DNA of 64,000 nucleotides from a virus (IMGVR_UViG_3300033997_000092:124001-188000), one strand, 5' to 3'. Shown: positions 32,950 through 42,302, counted from the stretch's first letter. Translations and numbers: made by a program. The notes: a model not told the origin generated them from the sequence alone.

Positions 32950-34677
32950 GTGGAACATGCAATCGATGATTTAAAACAGCTTCCTGTTTCTGCTGTGCTT
33001 GGGTTTGTTGAAAAGTACCATCCCAGCTACGCAGACACTTTGTACAACAACCACTCAGGCCTCAACCTGAATGCAGCTATTCGCTTTTTAATACTGGCCG
33101 ACGTGTTGGCTAAATTCAGTACGTTTAAATACTTCCTTGTTCACACAATGATGCTGGAAGACTCTATCGATGTCTTCAACGGTAAAGTTCATGTGACAAC
33201 AAGCAAGTTTGCTGAATTGTATGAATCTTTATCGCCTGAAGCCCTCGGTATCTTACTTGGCGCGGCCATTCAGGCTCCTGGTCACCTGGACTTCGATCCT
33301 GATGTCGCTAATCAGTTGCACAGCAAAGACAAACAGCAAGCCGTTTACGCCTTGATTGCTTTGTTGGGTTACCTGATGCCTTTTGATCGCAGTGACTTCT
33401 CTAAATTCGTAGAGGCGCGCACCGAAGCAGTTTTTGAAACAACAACACACTCAGGTGATTACGTTTCTGCCCGGTTTAACAACGGCCATGTCGAAACCCT
33501 GTATGAGTTTATCGGCAGCTCTGATGCACCAGTATTGTTTTCTCCTGAAGGCAAATACTACGGTATTTCTTACAGTGTTGATTCCGAGGTTGACTTTGCA
33601 GCGCAGCCTGTTATCGAAGGTGAAGTCGAAGCTTTGGAGATTCTTATTCCAAACATGATGACGAATGCTGAAATCGAAGAAGCAGAGCCTGCATATCTGC
33701 GCCGTATTGCTTTGATTCAGGCTCTTCCTAACAATCAGGATTTAGATTTGGCTAAACTGGCTACTCTGCCTGATAGCGTTCTGGCTAAGATGGGAGATCC
33801 TGCGACTCACCACAGTGCGTTTAACAAGCTGCGTCCTACTAAAGTTAGTCGCAGTACAGGCTACTCTAATCAGTGTCGTGATTTAATTGCTCCTACGATT
33901 CTCAGTTTGAAAACTGACTTGGAGCAATTCGGCGAATCGTTTATGATTGTTGGTGCCGCCACTGTGCAGCGTTTGATTGCTTCTATGCGTAGCCTCAAAC
34001 CTGCTGAAGACGGTCACGACCATAACGCACATTTTAACGTAGTTTCTTTTATGGGCGAGAAGTTTGCCGACAGTAAAGCTGCCGAATTGCCTATCAAAGT
34101 AATTGAGTCCTGTGTTGAAGGCGACACAGTATTTGTTCCGTTTGACCGCGCGTTGCTTACCGACTATTTGCAGTCTGTTGGTATGCCGTACAACACAAAA
34201 CGGATCAAAGAAGGCGCGTTGATTATTTCTCTGTACAATGCGTTGGATGATTACCGTAATCAGTATCAGCTTTCACAGCATGGCACAGATGCCGACGACG
34301 AAGATAATGACGAAGCCGACACAGAGTCGTATGAAGGTGAAACCAGTAACGAACTTGGTGCCCGTGACATTGTTGCTCTGCATAATCTCAGTTTGACAAT
34401 ACAGGTAGCAGGTCAGGATTATCAGATTCCTACCTCTATCGAACACGGCCTTGACCTGCCTTTGAACAACGTGGCTCCTCGTGTGAATGAAATAGCGACG
34501 GATGCGTCCAACGCTATTAAGCACTTGGTTGGTCAACTCAAAGCATGTGAGGGTGACGGACGTATCGATAAGCTGGTAGAGCTTGGATATGACCGCGATA
34601 CGTTAGAAGCGTTAGACCCAGAGATTAGTGAAAACTATCTCAATCGTCTGCTGGCGCAACATAGCCTCAAACGCTAA
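32950..34677 (+). CDS. Hypothetical protein, 575 aa
   Basis: GTG start behind AAGGAAATATACT. A large, mostly helical, moderately acidic protein with one acidic linker (DADDEDNDEADTESYEGE, about 445-465). No recognised motif, no signal or membrane segment. Being large and soluble with its own site before a promoter pair, it could be a virion or replication-associated protein. No evidence decides. Confidence 0.62.
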   Translation: MEHAIDDLKQLPVSAVLGFVEKYHPSYADTLYNNHSGLNLNAAIRFLILADVLAKFSTFKYFLVHTMMLEDSIDVFNGKVHVTTSKFAELYESLSPEALGILLGAAIQAPGHLDFDPDVANQLHSKDKQQAVYALIALLGYLMPFDRSDFSKFVEARTEAVFETTTHSGDYVSARFNNGHVETLYEFIGSSDAPVLFSPEGKYYGISYSVDSEVDFAAQPVIEGEVEALEILIPNMMTNAEIEEAEPAYLRRIALIQALPNNQDLDLAKLATLPDSVLAKMGDPATHHSAFNKLRPTKVSRSTGYSNQCRDLIAPTILSLKTDLEQFGESFMIVGAATVQRLIASMRSLKPAEDGHDHNAHFNVVSFMGEKFADSKAAELPIKVIESCVEGDTVFVPFDRALLTDYLQSVGMPYNTKRIKEGALIISLYNALDDYRNQYQLSQHGTDADDEDNDEADTESYEGETSNELGARDIVALHNLSLTIQVAGQDYQIPTSIEHGLDLPLNNVAPRVNEIATDASNAIKHLVGQLKACEGDGRIDKLVELGYDRDTLEALDPEISENYLNRLLAQHSLKR

Positions 34678-34734
34678 CTCTGTTAACCGTAGCAAAAATA
34701 GGGTATTGACTTATCACCAATACCCTAGTATAAT
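34678..34734 (+). promoter_or_regulatory. Sigma70 promoter P3 with perfect 10-bp dyad
   Basis: TTGACT (34706-34711), 17 bp spacer and TATAAT (34729-34734). Upstream block CTCTGTTAACCGTAGC then AAAAATAGGG. The inverted repeat TAGGGTATTG (34699-34708)/CAATACCCTA (34718-34727) overlaps the -35. It lies about 130 bp before P4 and both fire toward 34916. No ORF is evident between P3 and P4. Confidence 0.85.
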
Positions 34735-34809
34735 GTACCCATGCACAGCGCATAGAATACATAGATTACTGAGGGACTAAAGCAGATAGTATCTGTCCCA
34801 TAAGTAGTT

Positions 34810-34865
34810 CTATTAACCGTAGCAAAAATAGGGTATTGACTACGGGCACCTAACCCGTGTATAAT
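34810..34865 (+). promoter_or_regulatory. Sigma70 promoter P4 (tandem to P3)
   Basis: TTGACT (34836-34841), 18 bp spacer and TATAAT (34860-34865). The upstream block TCTATTAACCGTAGC then AAAAATAGGG is nearly identical to P3. A small inverted repeat ACGGG/CCCGT lies in the spacer. Confidence 0.82.
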
Positions 34866-34915
34866 CTGCCCTGTAATTTGATTCGTTTTTCACAACTATT
34901 TATTGGAGAGCTACT

Positions 34916-35539
34916 ATGGCTATCAAACGCAAAAATATCGCAGGTAAGAAATCTTCAACTAAAGCAGCAAAAGCTGAAACTCAGGTGAAGTTGGTTAAAC
35001 CCAAGGCTTTGAAGAAAGTCAAAAAAGCTGATGCTGACAAAGGTGTAAATAAAGCACCACAAGCAGCTACTACCAAGCTGAATGCTAAGGCTAAAGAAAA
35101 GCTGACCAATTACTTGGCCACGCAAGGTGCCTTAGTTAGCACAATGTTTGCTGCTGTTGAAGAACACGGTGTTGATCGAGTATTGGCTGCTCTGGCTAAC
35201 ATCAAACCAGGTAAGCCTGCGAAAGAACCGAAAACAACTAAAGCTCCTAAAGACTCTAAAGCTAAGGTTGTGCAGTTCACACGTCCTGGTCGCGAGTTCC
35301 CTGTTTCTCTGAAAAAGCAAAAACAGGATTTTGCAACTATCAAAGACGGCTACCGTGATGCTATGGCTAAAGTGCCTAAAGAGCTGGGTGTTCGTATGAC
35401 ACACTTCAACAAAGTGATCACTGCGAACAAAGTCACCTTGTTAGTTTCTGGTGTTCGTCGTGTAGACGGCGTATGGTCGTTCACTGGTATCACTGCTGAC
35501 AACAAGAAAGCAAACGTACCAGTCGAATCTGTTTTGTAA
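34916..35539 (+). CDS. Lys-rich hypothetical protein, 207 aa
   Basis: TTGGAGAGCTACT precedes the ATG, behind two promoters. The N-terminal 50 residues are Lys/Ala/Ser (histone-like), then a helical patch, a Lys/Pro spacer, and a C-terminal beta-rich domain (LLVSGVRRVDGVWSFTGI). Likely abundant and DNA- or RNA-binding, inferred from charge only. First of six highly charged proteins in this block. Confidence 0.6.
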   Translation: MAIKRKNIAGKKSSTKAAKAETQVKLVKPKALKKVKKADADKGVNKAPQAATTKLNAKAKEKLTNYLATQGALVSTMFAAVEEHGVDRVLAALANIKPGKPAKEPKTTKAPKDSKAKVVQFTRPGREFPVSLKKQKQDFATIKDGYRDAMAKVPKELGVRMTHFNKVITANKVTLLVSGVRRVDGVWSFTGITADNKKANVPVESVL

Positions 35540-35544
35540 TACAT

Positions 35545-35579
35545 GGTGGGTAATACCCACCTTTCTAATTCTGTAAATA
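35545..35579 (+). terminator. Hairpin GGTGGGT/ACCCACC followed by CTGTAAATAAACC
   Basis: A 7-bp stem (35545-35551/35555-35561) with an AAT loop, then TTTCT, is followed by CTGTAAATA at 35571-35579. The pattern hairpin then motif repeats at 40502 and approximately at 41178. It may be a weak terminator followed by a promoter, or a processing site. Confidence 0.5.
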
Positions 35580-35626
35580 AACCAACGTGATTCAAAAATC
35601 ACAAATATCAACTGTGGAGAGTTAAC

Positions 35627-37393
35627 ATGCCTAAAGTTAAAAGTAACTCAGGTTTAGTCGGTAAGTCAGTTGCACGTTTAGATGGTTCAACTGATAAGAT
35701 TATTGAAGTAATCGGCCGTGGTTACAAAACTAAGTCTGGCGGCCGCGCCATCAGCCCTGATTGCCTGGTGTCTGTCAAAGGTAAACTGACCGAAATCGAA
35801 CCTGTAAGCAAACGTCTGATCGAAGACTCAGGCAAAGGCTATGCGAAGCTGACCGAAGAAGCGCCAGCTAAAAAATCCAAGTCAGGTAAAGAAGAAAAAG
35901 CTTCTGGTAAATCTGGCGGTAAATCTGGCAAAGGCTCAGGCAGCAAATCTGGCAAAGATGAAAAGCCAGCTAAAGGCAAAGCTAAGAAAGCTGATGCCGA
36001 TGAAAAGCCAGCTAAAGGCAAAGCTAAACGTAAACAGGCCGAAGACGTTGATCTGGAAATGGACGATGATGTTCAGCAGGTAGAAATTGACGACATCAAC
36101 CAAAACCTGGCAAACGAAATCAATAAGCTGGCCAAAAACACACTGACTGCCGTGCTGAAAAAGCATTACAGCAACGTCACCGATGTTAAAGTGCAGGTAC
36201 AGTTCAATCCTGATAGTTCAGATGACAATCAGGTAGTGAACGTCAACTCCAGCGTGTTCATCGCTATGCCTCAGATGCCTGAGTTTGAAATGTCGAAAGC
36301 CGTTTCAAAAGTAGTGTTGGCCGGTGTGTGGGAAAAGCAAGTCGAAAAAGAAAGCAGCGTTGCTAAGAAAGTTGCTTCTCTGTTAGACCTGGACGAAGGT
36401 GTGTATCCTGAAGTTGGTTCAAGCCTGGTCGATGAAGATGGCAGCATGTTCTTCTTTGTTGGTATTCACAAAGACAAAAAGCATTTTGTCCTGCAGGACG
36501 AAGACGGTGCAGCGGTACTGTTGTTAACTGCCGACTTTGAAGCCTACGACATGCCTGTGTCTTCTGCTGCTCCTGAAGAGGAAGAGCTTGACCTGGACAT
36601 GGACGATGAAGACGAACTGGAACTGGATCTGGACGAAGACGATTCTGATGCCGACGGCGAAGACGAAGACGGTGTTGACGACGAAAGTGGTGACGATAGC
36701 GAAGACCCGTTAGAAGGCATGGATGAAAAGTCCATCGCTAAACTTCTGAAGAAGAAGTGGACACGTGCCCAGATGGAACAGTACCTGGATGATTACTTCG
36801 AGTTAGATGACGAAGAAATCGAAACCATTTCTGAACTTTCTGATGACGAGCTGGCCGACTACGTAGCTAACTACTGTGCTGCTGCGGATAACGCTGCCGA
36901 CGAAGAAGAGGAAGAGGAGTCTGACGAAGACGACGATTCTGGCCTGGACGAAGACTTCTCCGAAACTGACGAAGACGAAGACGAAGACTCCGACGACTCT
37001 GATGAAGAGGAAGAAGAGGAATCTGACGAAGATTCTGACGAAGACGAGGAAGAGGAGTCTGATGAAGATTCTGACGAAGACGAGGAAGAGGAGTCTGATG
37101 AAGATGAAGACGACTCGGATGCCGACGAAGAAGAGGAAGAGGAGGAAGAGGAGTCTGATGAAGACGACGAATCCATTGACGCCGATTACATCAACGGCCT
37201 GAGCGGTTCTGAACTGGCTACCTTCTACAATGAAAACAAACAGTCATTGCCTCCGATGCCTAAAGCTATCCGCAATCAGACAGATAAAAAGAAACGCAAA
37301 GCTGCTCTGGCTGCCTGGCTGATCGAAAACTTAGTCGAAGAAGACACCGATACTCTGGGTCTGGACGAAGACGAATTCGGCGACGACGAATAA
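35627..37393 (+). CDS. Acidic repeat protein, 588 aa
   Basis: The first 110 residues have a small SH3-like opening (VGKSVARLDGSTDKIIEVIGRGYK) then Ser/Lys/Gly repeats. A central folded region (about 145-305) has helices and strands. The C-terminal half is Asp/Glu/Ser repeats (DEEEEESDED units at about 425-520). A globular piece (INGLSGSELATFYNENK) closes. A 56-nt block (36992-37047) is identical to one in the 38767 gene. Role unknown; a highly charged scaffold or DNA mimic is possible. Confidence 0.6.
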   Translation: MPKVKSNSGLVGKSVARLDGSTDKIIEVIGRGYKTKSGGRAISPDCLVSVKGKLTEIEPVSKRLIEDSGKGYAKLTEEAPAKKSKSGKEEKASGKSGGKSGKGSGSKSGKDEKPAKGKAKKADADEKPAKGKAKRKQAEDVDLEMDDDVQQVEIDDINQNLANEINKLAKNTLTAVLKKHYSNVTDVKVQVQFNPDSSDDNQVVNVNSSVFIAMPQMPEFEMSKAVSKVVLAGVWEKQVEKESSVAKKVASLLDLDEGVYPEVGSSLVDEDGSMFFFVGIHKDKKHFVLQDEDGAAVLLLTADFEAYDMPVSSAAPEEEELDLDMDDEDELELDLDEDDSDADGEDEDGVDDESGDDSEDPLEGMDEKSIAKLLKKKWTRAQMEQYLDDYFELDDEEIETISELSDDELADYVANYCAAADNAADEEEEEESDEDDDSGLDEDFSETDEDEDEDSDDSDEEEEEESDEDSDEDEEEESDEDSDEDEEEESDEDEDDSDADEEEEEEEEESDEDDESIDADYINGLSGSELATFYNENKQSLPPMPKAIRNQTDKKKRKAALAAWLIENLVEEDTDTLGLDEDEFGDDE

Positions 37394-37456
37394 TTCTTCT
37401 GTCCTGAATAGGAAGACTAATAAGAGGGCACATCTGCTGCCCTCTTTGGAGATTGC

Positions 37457-38749
37457 ATGTATCGTATTATTCCAAGTTTGGATATTGCTGCATTGACTCA
37501 ACTTATCTATTCCGGGTTTGTTGATGTTGCTGTACGCAATCAGGAAGACACGGACATTGCTATTCCATTAGCTCTGTCTGGATCGAAGTACGAAGTCGGT
37601 GCCAAAAACGTACAGAAACAATTTGCCCCACGTATATTAAAGTCGGACCTATTAGGTTTGTATAAACGTATGTGTCGCGGTTCGTTTCATGCGATTGATG
37701 TTATCAAACTTCTTTACCGTACAGGTATCGCTGTTCCAAAAAGCGAAGTCCTTACCGCGCTGTGGGCTGAAATGCCTGTTGACGGTTCGTTAGAGTTGCC
37801 AGATAATACAGTCCTGACGTTCGCTGATCTGAAAGCTGTGTTTAAAGAGCATCTACGTGCGGCATTCAAACGCAGTGGCATCTACTGCTATCCGAAAAAA
37901 TTCGTAGACTACTACGAAGACCTGTTTAAGTATGTTGAACCATCTAAACGGCCTTCTGGTGTACGGCTGAAAAATTTATTGGTCGTATCAGGCTGCGAAG
38001 CCGACGTTGTTCTGACCTACACTGTGTTTATGGGTAAACTCAGATTGACGTATGCTGGCGCTAAGCTAGGCACACGGATTTATGATATTACTCCTCAGTG
38101 TAAGATAAACCGAAGCATTCCAAACAATATGCCAAACACAATAACTAAAAAGCTCGAAGGCTTGAAAGTGTCCGTGTTCGGTAAATTTGTTTTCACTAAG
38201 GACGCACGTACACGTTTTGATAAAAGCCAACTTGATGCTGTTGTGGAAACCTTCGTTGGTTTGGATGTTGATTCTTACCAAGATACAAAGCTTGAACGGT
38301 TTGAATCTTCACATCCTATCAGGCCTTATTTACGCCGTTACGAAGAACGCTACGCATCGGCAAAAACATTCATAGCAGAACATGCTAAGAATAGTATCAA
38401 GCGTGACAAAGCCTCAAAGTTTGTTGCAGAGTATGATGCCAAACAGGCTGAGTACGACAAAGCAATAAGCGAATACCGCGCTAAGTTGCGTCAGGAAGAT
38501 CCAATTAAGTGTTTGCATTTCCTTGCATTCGACTTTGTTAAGTCTTCTACCAATTTAGACCGTACGGCAAAATTTGCTCCTGTTCGAGCCAAGTACCCGT
38601 CAGTTATAGAAAAACTGAAAGAGCTTGAGTTTGACACTATGCACGTTTCGTTCGACAATACTCCACTTAGCAAGAACCCGTATTGCTATAAAGGTGTTAT
38701 GCACCGAATCGAAGTAGACGGTATTCCTATGTGGATAAAAGAATCTTAA
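37457..38749 (+). CDS. Hypothetical protein, 430 aa
   Basis: TTTGGAGATTGC precedes the ATG. Globular, without low complexity, unlike its neighbours. Basic, with a helical stretch AEYDAKQAEYDKAISEYRAK (about 325-344). No family recognised. It might be the folded partner of the charged proteins either side. Confidence 0.6.
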   Translation: MYRIIPSLDIAALTQLIYSGFVDVAVRNQEDTDIAIPLALSGSKYEVGAKNVQKQFAPRILKSDLLGLYKRMCRGSFHAIDVIKLLYRTGIAVPKSEVLTALWAEMPVDGSLELPDNTVLTFADLKAVFKEHLRAAFKRSGIYCYPKKFVDYYEDLFKYVEPSKRPSGVRLKNLLVVSGCEADVVLTYTVFMGKLRLTYAGAKLGTRIYDITPQCKINRSIPNNMPNTITKKLEGLKVSVFGKFVFTKDARTRFDKSQLDAVVETFVGLDVDSYQDTKLERFESSHPIRPYLRRYEERYASAKTFIAEHAKNSIKRDKASKFVAEYDAKQAEYDKAISEYRAKLRQEDPIKCLHFLAFDFVKSSTNLDRTAKFAPVRAKYPSVIEKLKELEFDTMHVSFDNTPLSKNPYCYKGVMHRIEVDGIPMWIKES

Positions 38750-38766
38750 ACCGAAAGGAAAAAGCT

Positions 38767-40488
38767 ATGTTACATCAAAATCTGATCAAACTGACCTCTG
38801 CCGAAATTCAGGAACTTTTACGTTCCGATGACCGTCCGAATTGGGCAACCTATGCTACGGACACACTGATTGAAGCCTCACTGGCTGTTGATTCAAACCT
38901 GTCCTTCTTCGACGTTAAGGATTACCGCGGTACTGCTGACCAGTGCGACACACGTAACCGCATGCTGGCTATCCAGTGTCTGGACAAATACTTCGATGGC
39001 GCTACTGCCAACGCTTCTGTTGACGTTGTTGAAGAAGTAGCTATTCAGGCTACTGCCGGTGCGGATGCTCAACCTGAAGTTGTTGATGTCGAAGAAGACT
39101 TCGATGAAGATGATTCTTCAGAAGACAGTGAAGAAGATTCTGACGACTCTGATGAAGAGGAAGAAGAGGAATCTGACGAAGATTCTGACGAAGACGACTC
39201 CGAAACTGAGCTTATGGAAATCATCGAACTTCTGGAGCAGCCTGTTCAGACGCTTGCGGATGTCCTTATCGAATCTCTTGACGAAGAACAGTTAAGCGAT
39301 TTAACTGAAATTCTGGTCGAACACATTGACGGTGATGACAGCGACGACGAAATCGATCTCGATGATGACGAAGACGACGAAGACAGCGACGAAGGTGATG
39401 AAGACGGTGAGTTTGATAACCTGTCCGATGTATTCTACGCCGACCAATCATCTATCGCTGCTAACCTGGTAATCGTGTTGTCTGCCGCCGATACGGCTGA
39501 ATTGTTCCCACACCGCAACGCTTTAGCGACAGTTAAATCTGTCGATGTTGCTGGCGAAGATGTCATTGTTGATATGGTGCGTGGTCTTACTGGTTTGAGC
39601 CAGACTGACACTAACGCAGACAACCGTAAAGGTTTACTGGTTCCTGGCCTGATCGAAGCGTTTGAGCATGTAGAACATTTCAACTCACGCGACCTGTTAG
39701 TTGCTGCTGGTAGTTCGAGCCAGTTCGTCCGTGCAGTTAATGCGCTTGCTGCGCGTTTAAGTGATGAAGTTCTGGTAAGCTTCCAGAACAGCTTCGACAA
39801 CTTAGGTCTGGCTGACTTTAACCTGGAAACTGAAAACGGTTCTTTCAACGCCGGTTCTTTCGTCAGTGTCCGTGCAAGTGTAGCTCCAGTTACTTCTGAT
39901 TCTACCGTAAGCACGGCTATCACTGTGTTTGTTCAGTTGCGTATTCCTGGCATGTTCGTTACACGTTTACGTGATACTTACATCCAGTCTATTGTTGATT
40001 ATGTTGAATCCAATGACATCAACACTCCGGTTACTTTAATGGTTTCCGCGAACGCTACTGATTTGCTGTTTAACAACAAACTGGTTGCCCCAGCAACACC
40101 TAAGAATCCGGCAAAAACTTACGACCTTCAGAACATCCTGAAGCAAACTGAAACTACGCAGATGTACGGCTTCCAGACGTTCAGTATGCCTCAGTTGCTG
40201 GATATTGCTGAATCGTTGAACCGTGCCCACGAAAGTGATTTGATTCTGGACTCCGATGACAGTAATGACATCGAATCTCTGGACATTGACTCTACTGTTG
40301 GCGGCAGCACGATTCCAGAAGCAGACTTCAATCTCAGCATCCTGCCGCTGAATGGCTCAGCTACAGGTATTCTGCCGTGGGGTGATACTCACGTTATGAT
40401 TGCTGATTTGAACGCTGGTAGCGTTGAAGAAGACGAAGAAGGTGATTCTGACGACATGGAAGGCCTGGACTTCTCTGACGACGAATAA
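38767..40488 (+). CDS. Acidic repeat protein, 573 aa
   Basis: AAAGGAAAAAGCT precedes the ATG at 38767. Residues about 105-150 and 190-225 are Asp/Glu/Ser tracts; the middle (about 230-500) is a folded domain with helices and strands (FVSVRASVAPVTSDSTVSTA). It ends with an acidic tail (GLDFSDDE). It shares a 56-nt identical block with the 35627 gene (39142-39197). Function unknown. Confidence 0.6.
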   Translation: MLHQNLIKLTSAEIQELLRSDDRPNWATYATDTLIEASLAVDSNLSFFDVKDYRGTADQCDTRNRMLAIQCLDKYFDGATANASVDVVEEVAIQATAGADAQPEVVDVEEDFDEDDSSEDSEEDSDDSDEEEEEESDEDSDEDDSETELMEIIELLEQPVQTLADVLIESLDEEQLSDLTEILVEHIDGDDSDDEIDLDDDEDDEDSDEGDEDGEFDNLSDVFYADQSSIAANLVIVLSAADTAELFPHRNALATVKSVDVAGEDVIVDMVRGLTGLSQTDTNADNRKGLLVPGLIEAFEHVEHFNSRDLLVAAGSSSQFVRAVNALAARLSDEVLVSFQNSFDNLGLADFNLETENGSFNAGSFVSVRASVAPVTSDSTVSTAITVFVQLRIPGMFVTRLRDTYIQSIVDYVESNDINTPVTLMVSANATDLLFNNKLVAPATPKNPAKTYDLQNILKQTETTQMYGFQTFSMPQLLDIAESLNRAHESDLILDSDDSNDIESLDIDSTVGGSTIPEADFNLSILPLNGSATGILPWGDTHVMIADLNAGSVEEDEEGDSDDMEGLDFSDDE

Positions 40489-40501
40489 TCGCTCCTGGTG
40501 C

Positions 40502-40540
40502 GCTGGGTAGAAATACCCAGCTTTCCTTAATCTGTAAATA
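40502..40540 (+). terminator. GAAA-loop hairpin followed by CTGTAAATA
   Basis: GCTGGGTA-GAAA-TACCCAGC (40502-40521) is followed by TTT, then CTGTAAATA at 40532-40540. A second copy, CTGTAAATG, lies at 40574-40582 before the gene at 40641. Confidence 0.5.
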
Positions 40541-40640
40541 ACTATGTAAGATTCGCTGTTTTTGAATTTGATTCTGTAAATGATAATTCAGTAATTCAGT
40601 AAATCGAGCCAACAACCAACACCGATAAAAAGGAACTGTT

Positions 40641-41168
40641 ATGTCTAAAGACAAAAAATCGCTGCCTGCGAAGACCGGCGGAGCGCAACGTCCAAGTCGC
40701 TTAAACAAAGTGATTAAGAAACTGGATAAAATCTCTGCACTGTCCGACACAAAAGGCCTGCCGTTTAATATCCGCGTTATCGCACGTAACGCACCTACTG
40801 AAATCAGCGGTATCATTATCAGCCTGGACAACGCTCTGACTATTCAGGGCACACGTCACGGTTCTTCAAAAGAAGAAGTGACCAGTATTCCTCTGAACAA
40901 AATCATTAGCATTGTAGGTGGTGTTAATCAGCCTTCAATCGTTACTTATCGCGGCGATGCAGTTCTGATGCAGACCAAGCGCGGTACTCTGACTCCTAAA
41001 GTTATCGGCGGTCAGTCTGTTTATCACATCATGGACAAAGTCACTGGTGACGAAATCGTTGTGTTTAACCATGACGATATTACAGTTGAAGCAAAAGGCG
41101 ATCCTAACGAGATCCGCGAATCTTCTGCTGCGAAAAAGAAAAAGCCAGGCTTTAAGAAAGCCAAGTAA
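40641..41168 (+). CDS. Hypothetical protein, 175 aa
   Basis: AAGGAACTGTT precedes the ATG. Basic N-terminus, then a compact beta-rich domain (FNIRVIARNAPTEISGIIIS, TSIPLNKIISIVGG), and a Lys-rich end KKKKPGFKKAK. Small RNA- or DNA-binding fold possible, not established. Confidence 0.62.
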   Translation: MSKDKKSLPAKTGGAQRPSRLNKVIKKLDKISALSDTKGLPFNIRVIARNAPTEISGIIISLDNALTIQGTRHGSSKEEVTSIPLNKIISIVGGVNQPSIVTYRGDAVLMQTKRGTLTPKVIGGQSVYHIMDKVTGDEIVVFNHDDITVEAKGDPNEIRESSAAKKKKPGFKKAK

Positions 41169-41201
41169 TTCTGACTCAGGGTTCTTGTTAGAATCCTGAA
41201 T

Positions 41202-41210
41202 CTGTAAATC
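41202..41210 (+). promoter_or_regulatory. CTGTAAATC motif
   Basis: A one-base variant of the recurring motif, 65 bp before the gene at 41275. It is preceded by an imperfect hairpin CAGGGTTCT/AGAATCCTG. Confidence 0.4.
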
Positions 41211-41274
41211 TGAATTTGGAAGATACACTCTTTCCCAAATAAGTGTTACGTAACAATAAAGAAGGAAAACCAAA

Positions 41275-41739
41275 ATGGCTAAAGCCAAGAAAACGAAGTT
41301 AAGCCCAATCGCTCAGGCCCTGTTAGCTGCTCTGTCTGCTGCTGTTGAAGAAGGTCTGTTGACTGCTGCACAAATCGCTGAAGCTGCCGGTATCGAAGCC
41401 GAAGAAGAAGCTCCTGCGAAAGGCAAAGGCAAAGGCAAAGCTGAAAAAGCTCCTGCGAAAGGCAAAGGCAAAGGCAAAAAAGCTGCCGACGAAGACGAAG
41501 ACGATGACGACGATGATGACGGTGACGACGACGAAGATGGCGATGACGACGAAGACGAAGACTTCGACCGTGATGAAGCCATCGAAACTCTGGTTGAAGC
41601 CGGTCACAAAAAGGCCAAGCTGAAAAAGCTGGATGACGAAGAACTCCAGGAAATGCTGGACGAGCTGGAAGACGAAGACGGTGATGATGACGACGATGAC
41701 GACGACTTCGATGACGAAGACGACGAAGACGACGAATAA
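41275..41739 (+). CDS. Charged repeat protein (Ala/Gly/Lys then Asp), 154 aa
   Basis: GAAGGAAAACCAAA precedes the ATG. N-terminus helical (AQALLAALSAAVEEGLLTAA), then KGKGKGK repeats, then DDDDDD tracts, and a short helical unit (DEAIETLVEAGHKKAKLKKL) reminiscent of SAP-type helix pairs. Ends in Asp/Glu. A polyampholyte; function unknown. Confidence 0.6.
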   Translation: MAKAKKTKLSPIAQALLAALSAAVEEGLLTAAQIAEAAGIEAEEEAPAKGKGKGKAEKAPAKGKGKGKKAADEDEDDDDDDDGDDDEDGDDDEDEDFDRDEAIETLVEAGHKKAKLKKLDDEELQEMLDELEDEDGDDDDDDDDFDDEDDEDDE

Positions 41740-41822
41740 CATCTGATCTGCCTGGTACAAGAACCGTAAATTAAAAACAATGGGCAGTTTAACACACTGC
41801 CCAATTTTCTGGAAAAACGAAA

Positions 41823-42272
41823 ATGAAACAACTGAAGAAAATCGGGAGTTCAGCAACCCGTCTGTTAAAGATTGCTGATGCACTGGACAAACAAGCAGAA
41901 GCGTTACGCGCTGAAGCGAATGCAATCACCGGTCAGGTAGCCGAAGCTTCAGGTGCTGAAGCTCCTGCTAAAGGCAAAGGCAAAAAAGCTGAAAAGCCTG
42001 CCAAAGCTGAAAAAGCCGAAAAGTCTGGCAAAGGCAAAAAAGACAAAAAGGCTGAAAAAGCAGCTAAGTCTGAAAAAGCCGAAAAGTCTGGCAAAGGCAA
42101 AAAGGACAAAAAGGCTGAAAAAGCTGAAGCTGCTGAAAAGCCGGCCAAGTCTAAAAAAGACAAAAAGGCCGCTAAGTCTGAAAAGCCTGGTAAAGGCAAA
42201 AAGGACAAAAAATCAAAAAAGCCTGAAGGGGCCGATACTGAGGATTTCGACTTCGGCGATGAAGACGAGTAA
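41823..42272 (+). CDS. Histone H1-like Lys-rich repeat protein, 149 aa
   Basis: A helical N-terminal 45 residues (ATRLLKIADALDKQAEALRA) are followed by about 90 residues of repeated KSGKGKKDKKAEKA-type units and a short acidic end. Similar in composition to bacterial and phage H1-like proteins that compact DNA. DNA binding is inferred from charge alone. The ribosome binding site is weak (TGGAAAAACGAAA). Confidence 0.6.
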   Translation: MKQLKKIGSSATRLLKIADALDKQAEALRAEANAITGQVAEASGAEAPAKGKGKKAEKPAKAEKAEKSGKGKKDKKAEKAAKSEKAEKSGKGKKDKKAEKAEAAEKPAKSKKDKKAAKSEKPGKGKKDKKSKKPEGADTEDFDFGDEDE

Positions 42273-42302
42273 ACCCGATGTCGGTTCCCGTTGAACTGAA
42301 GG

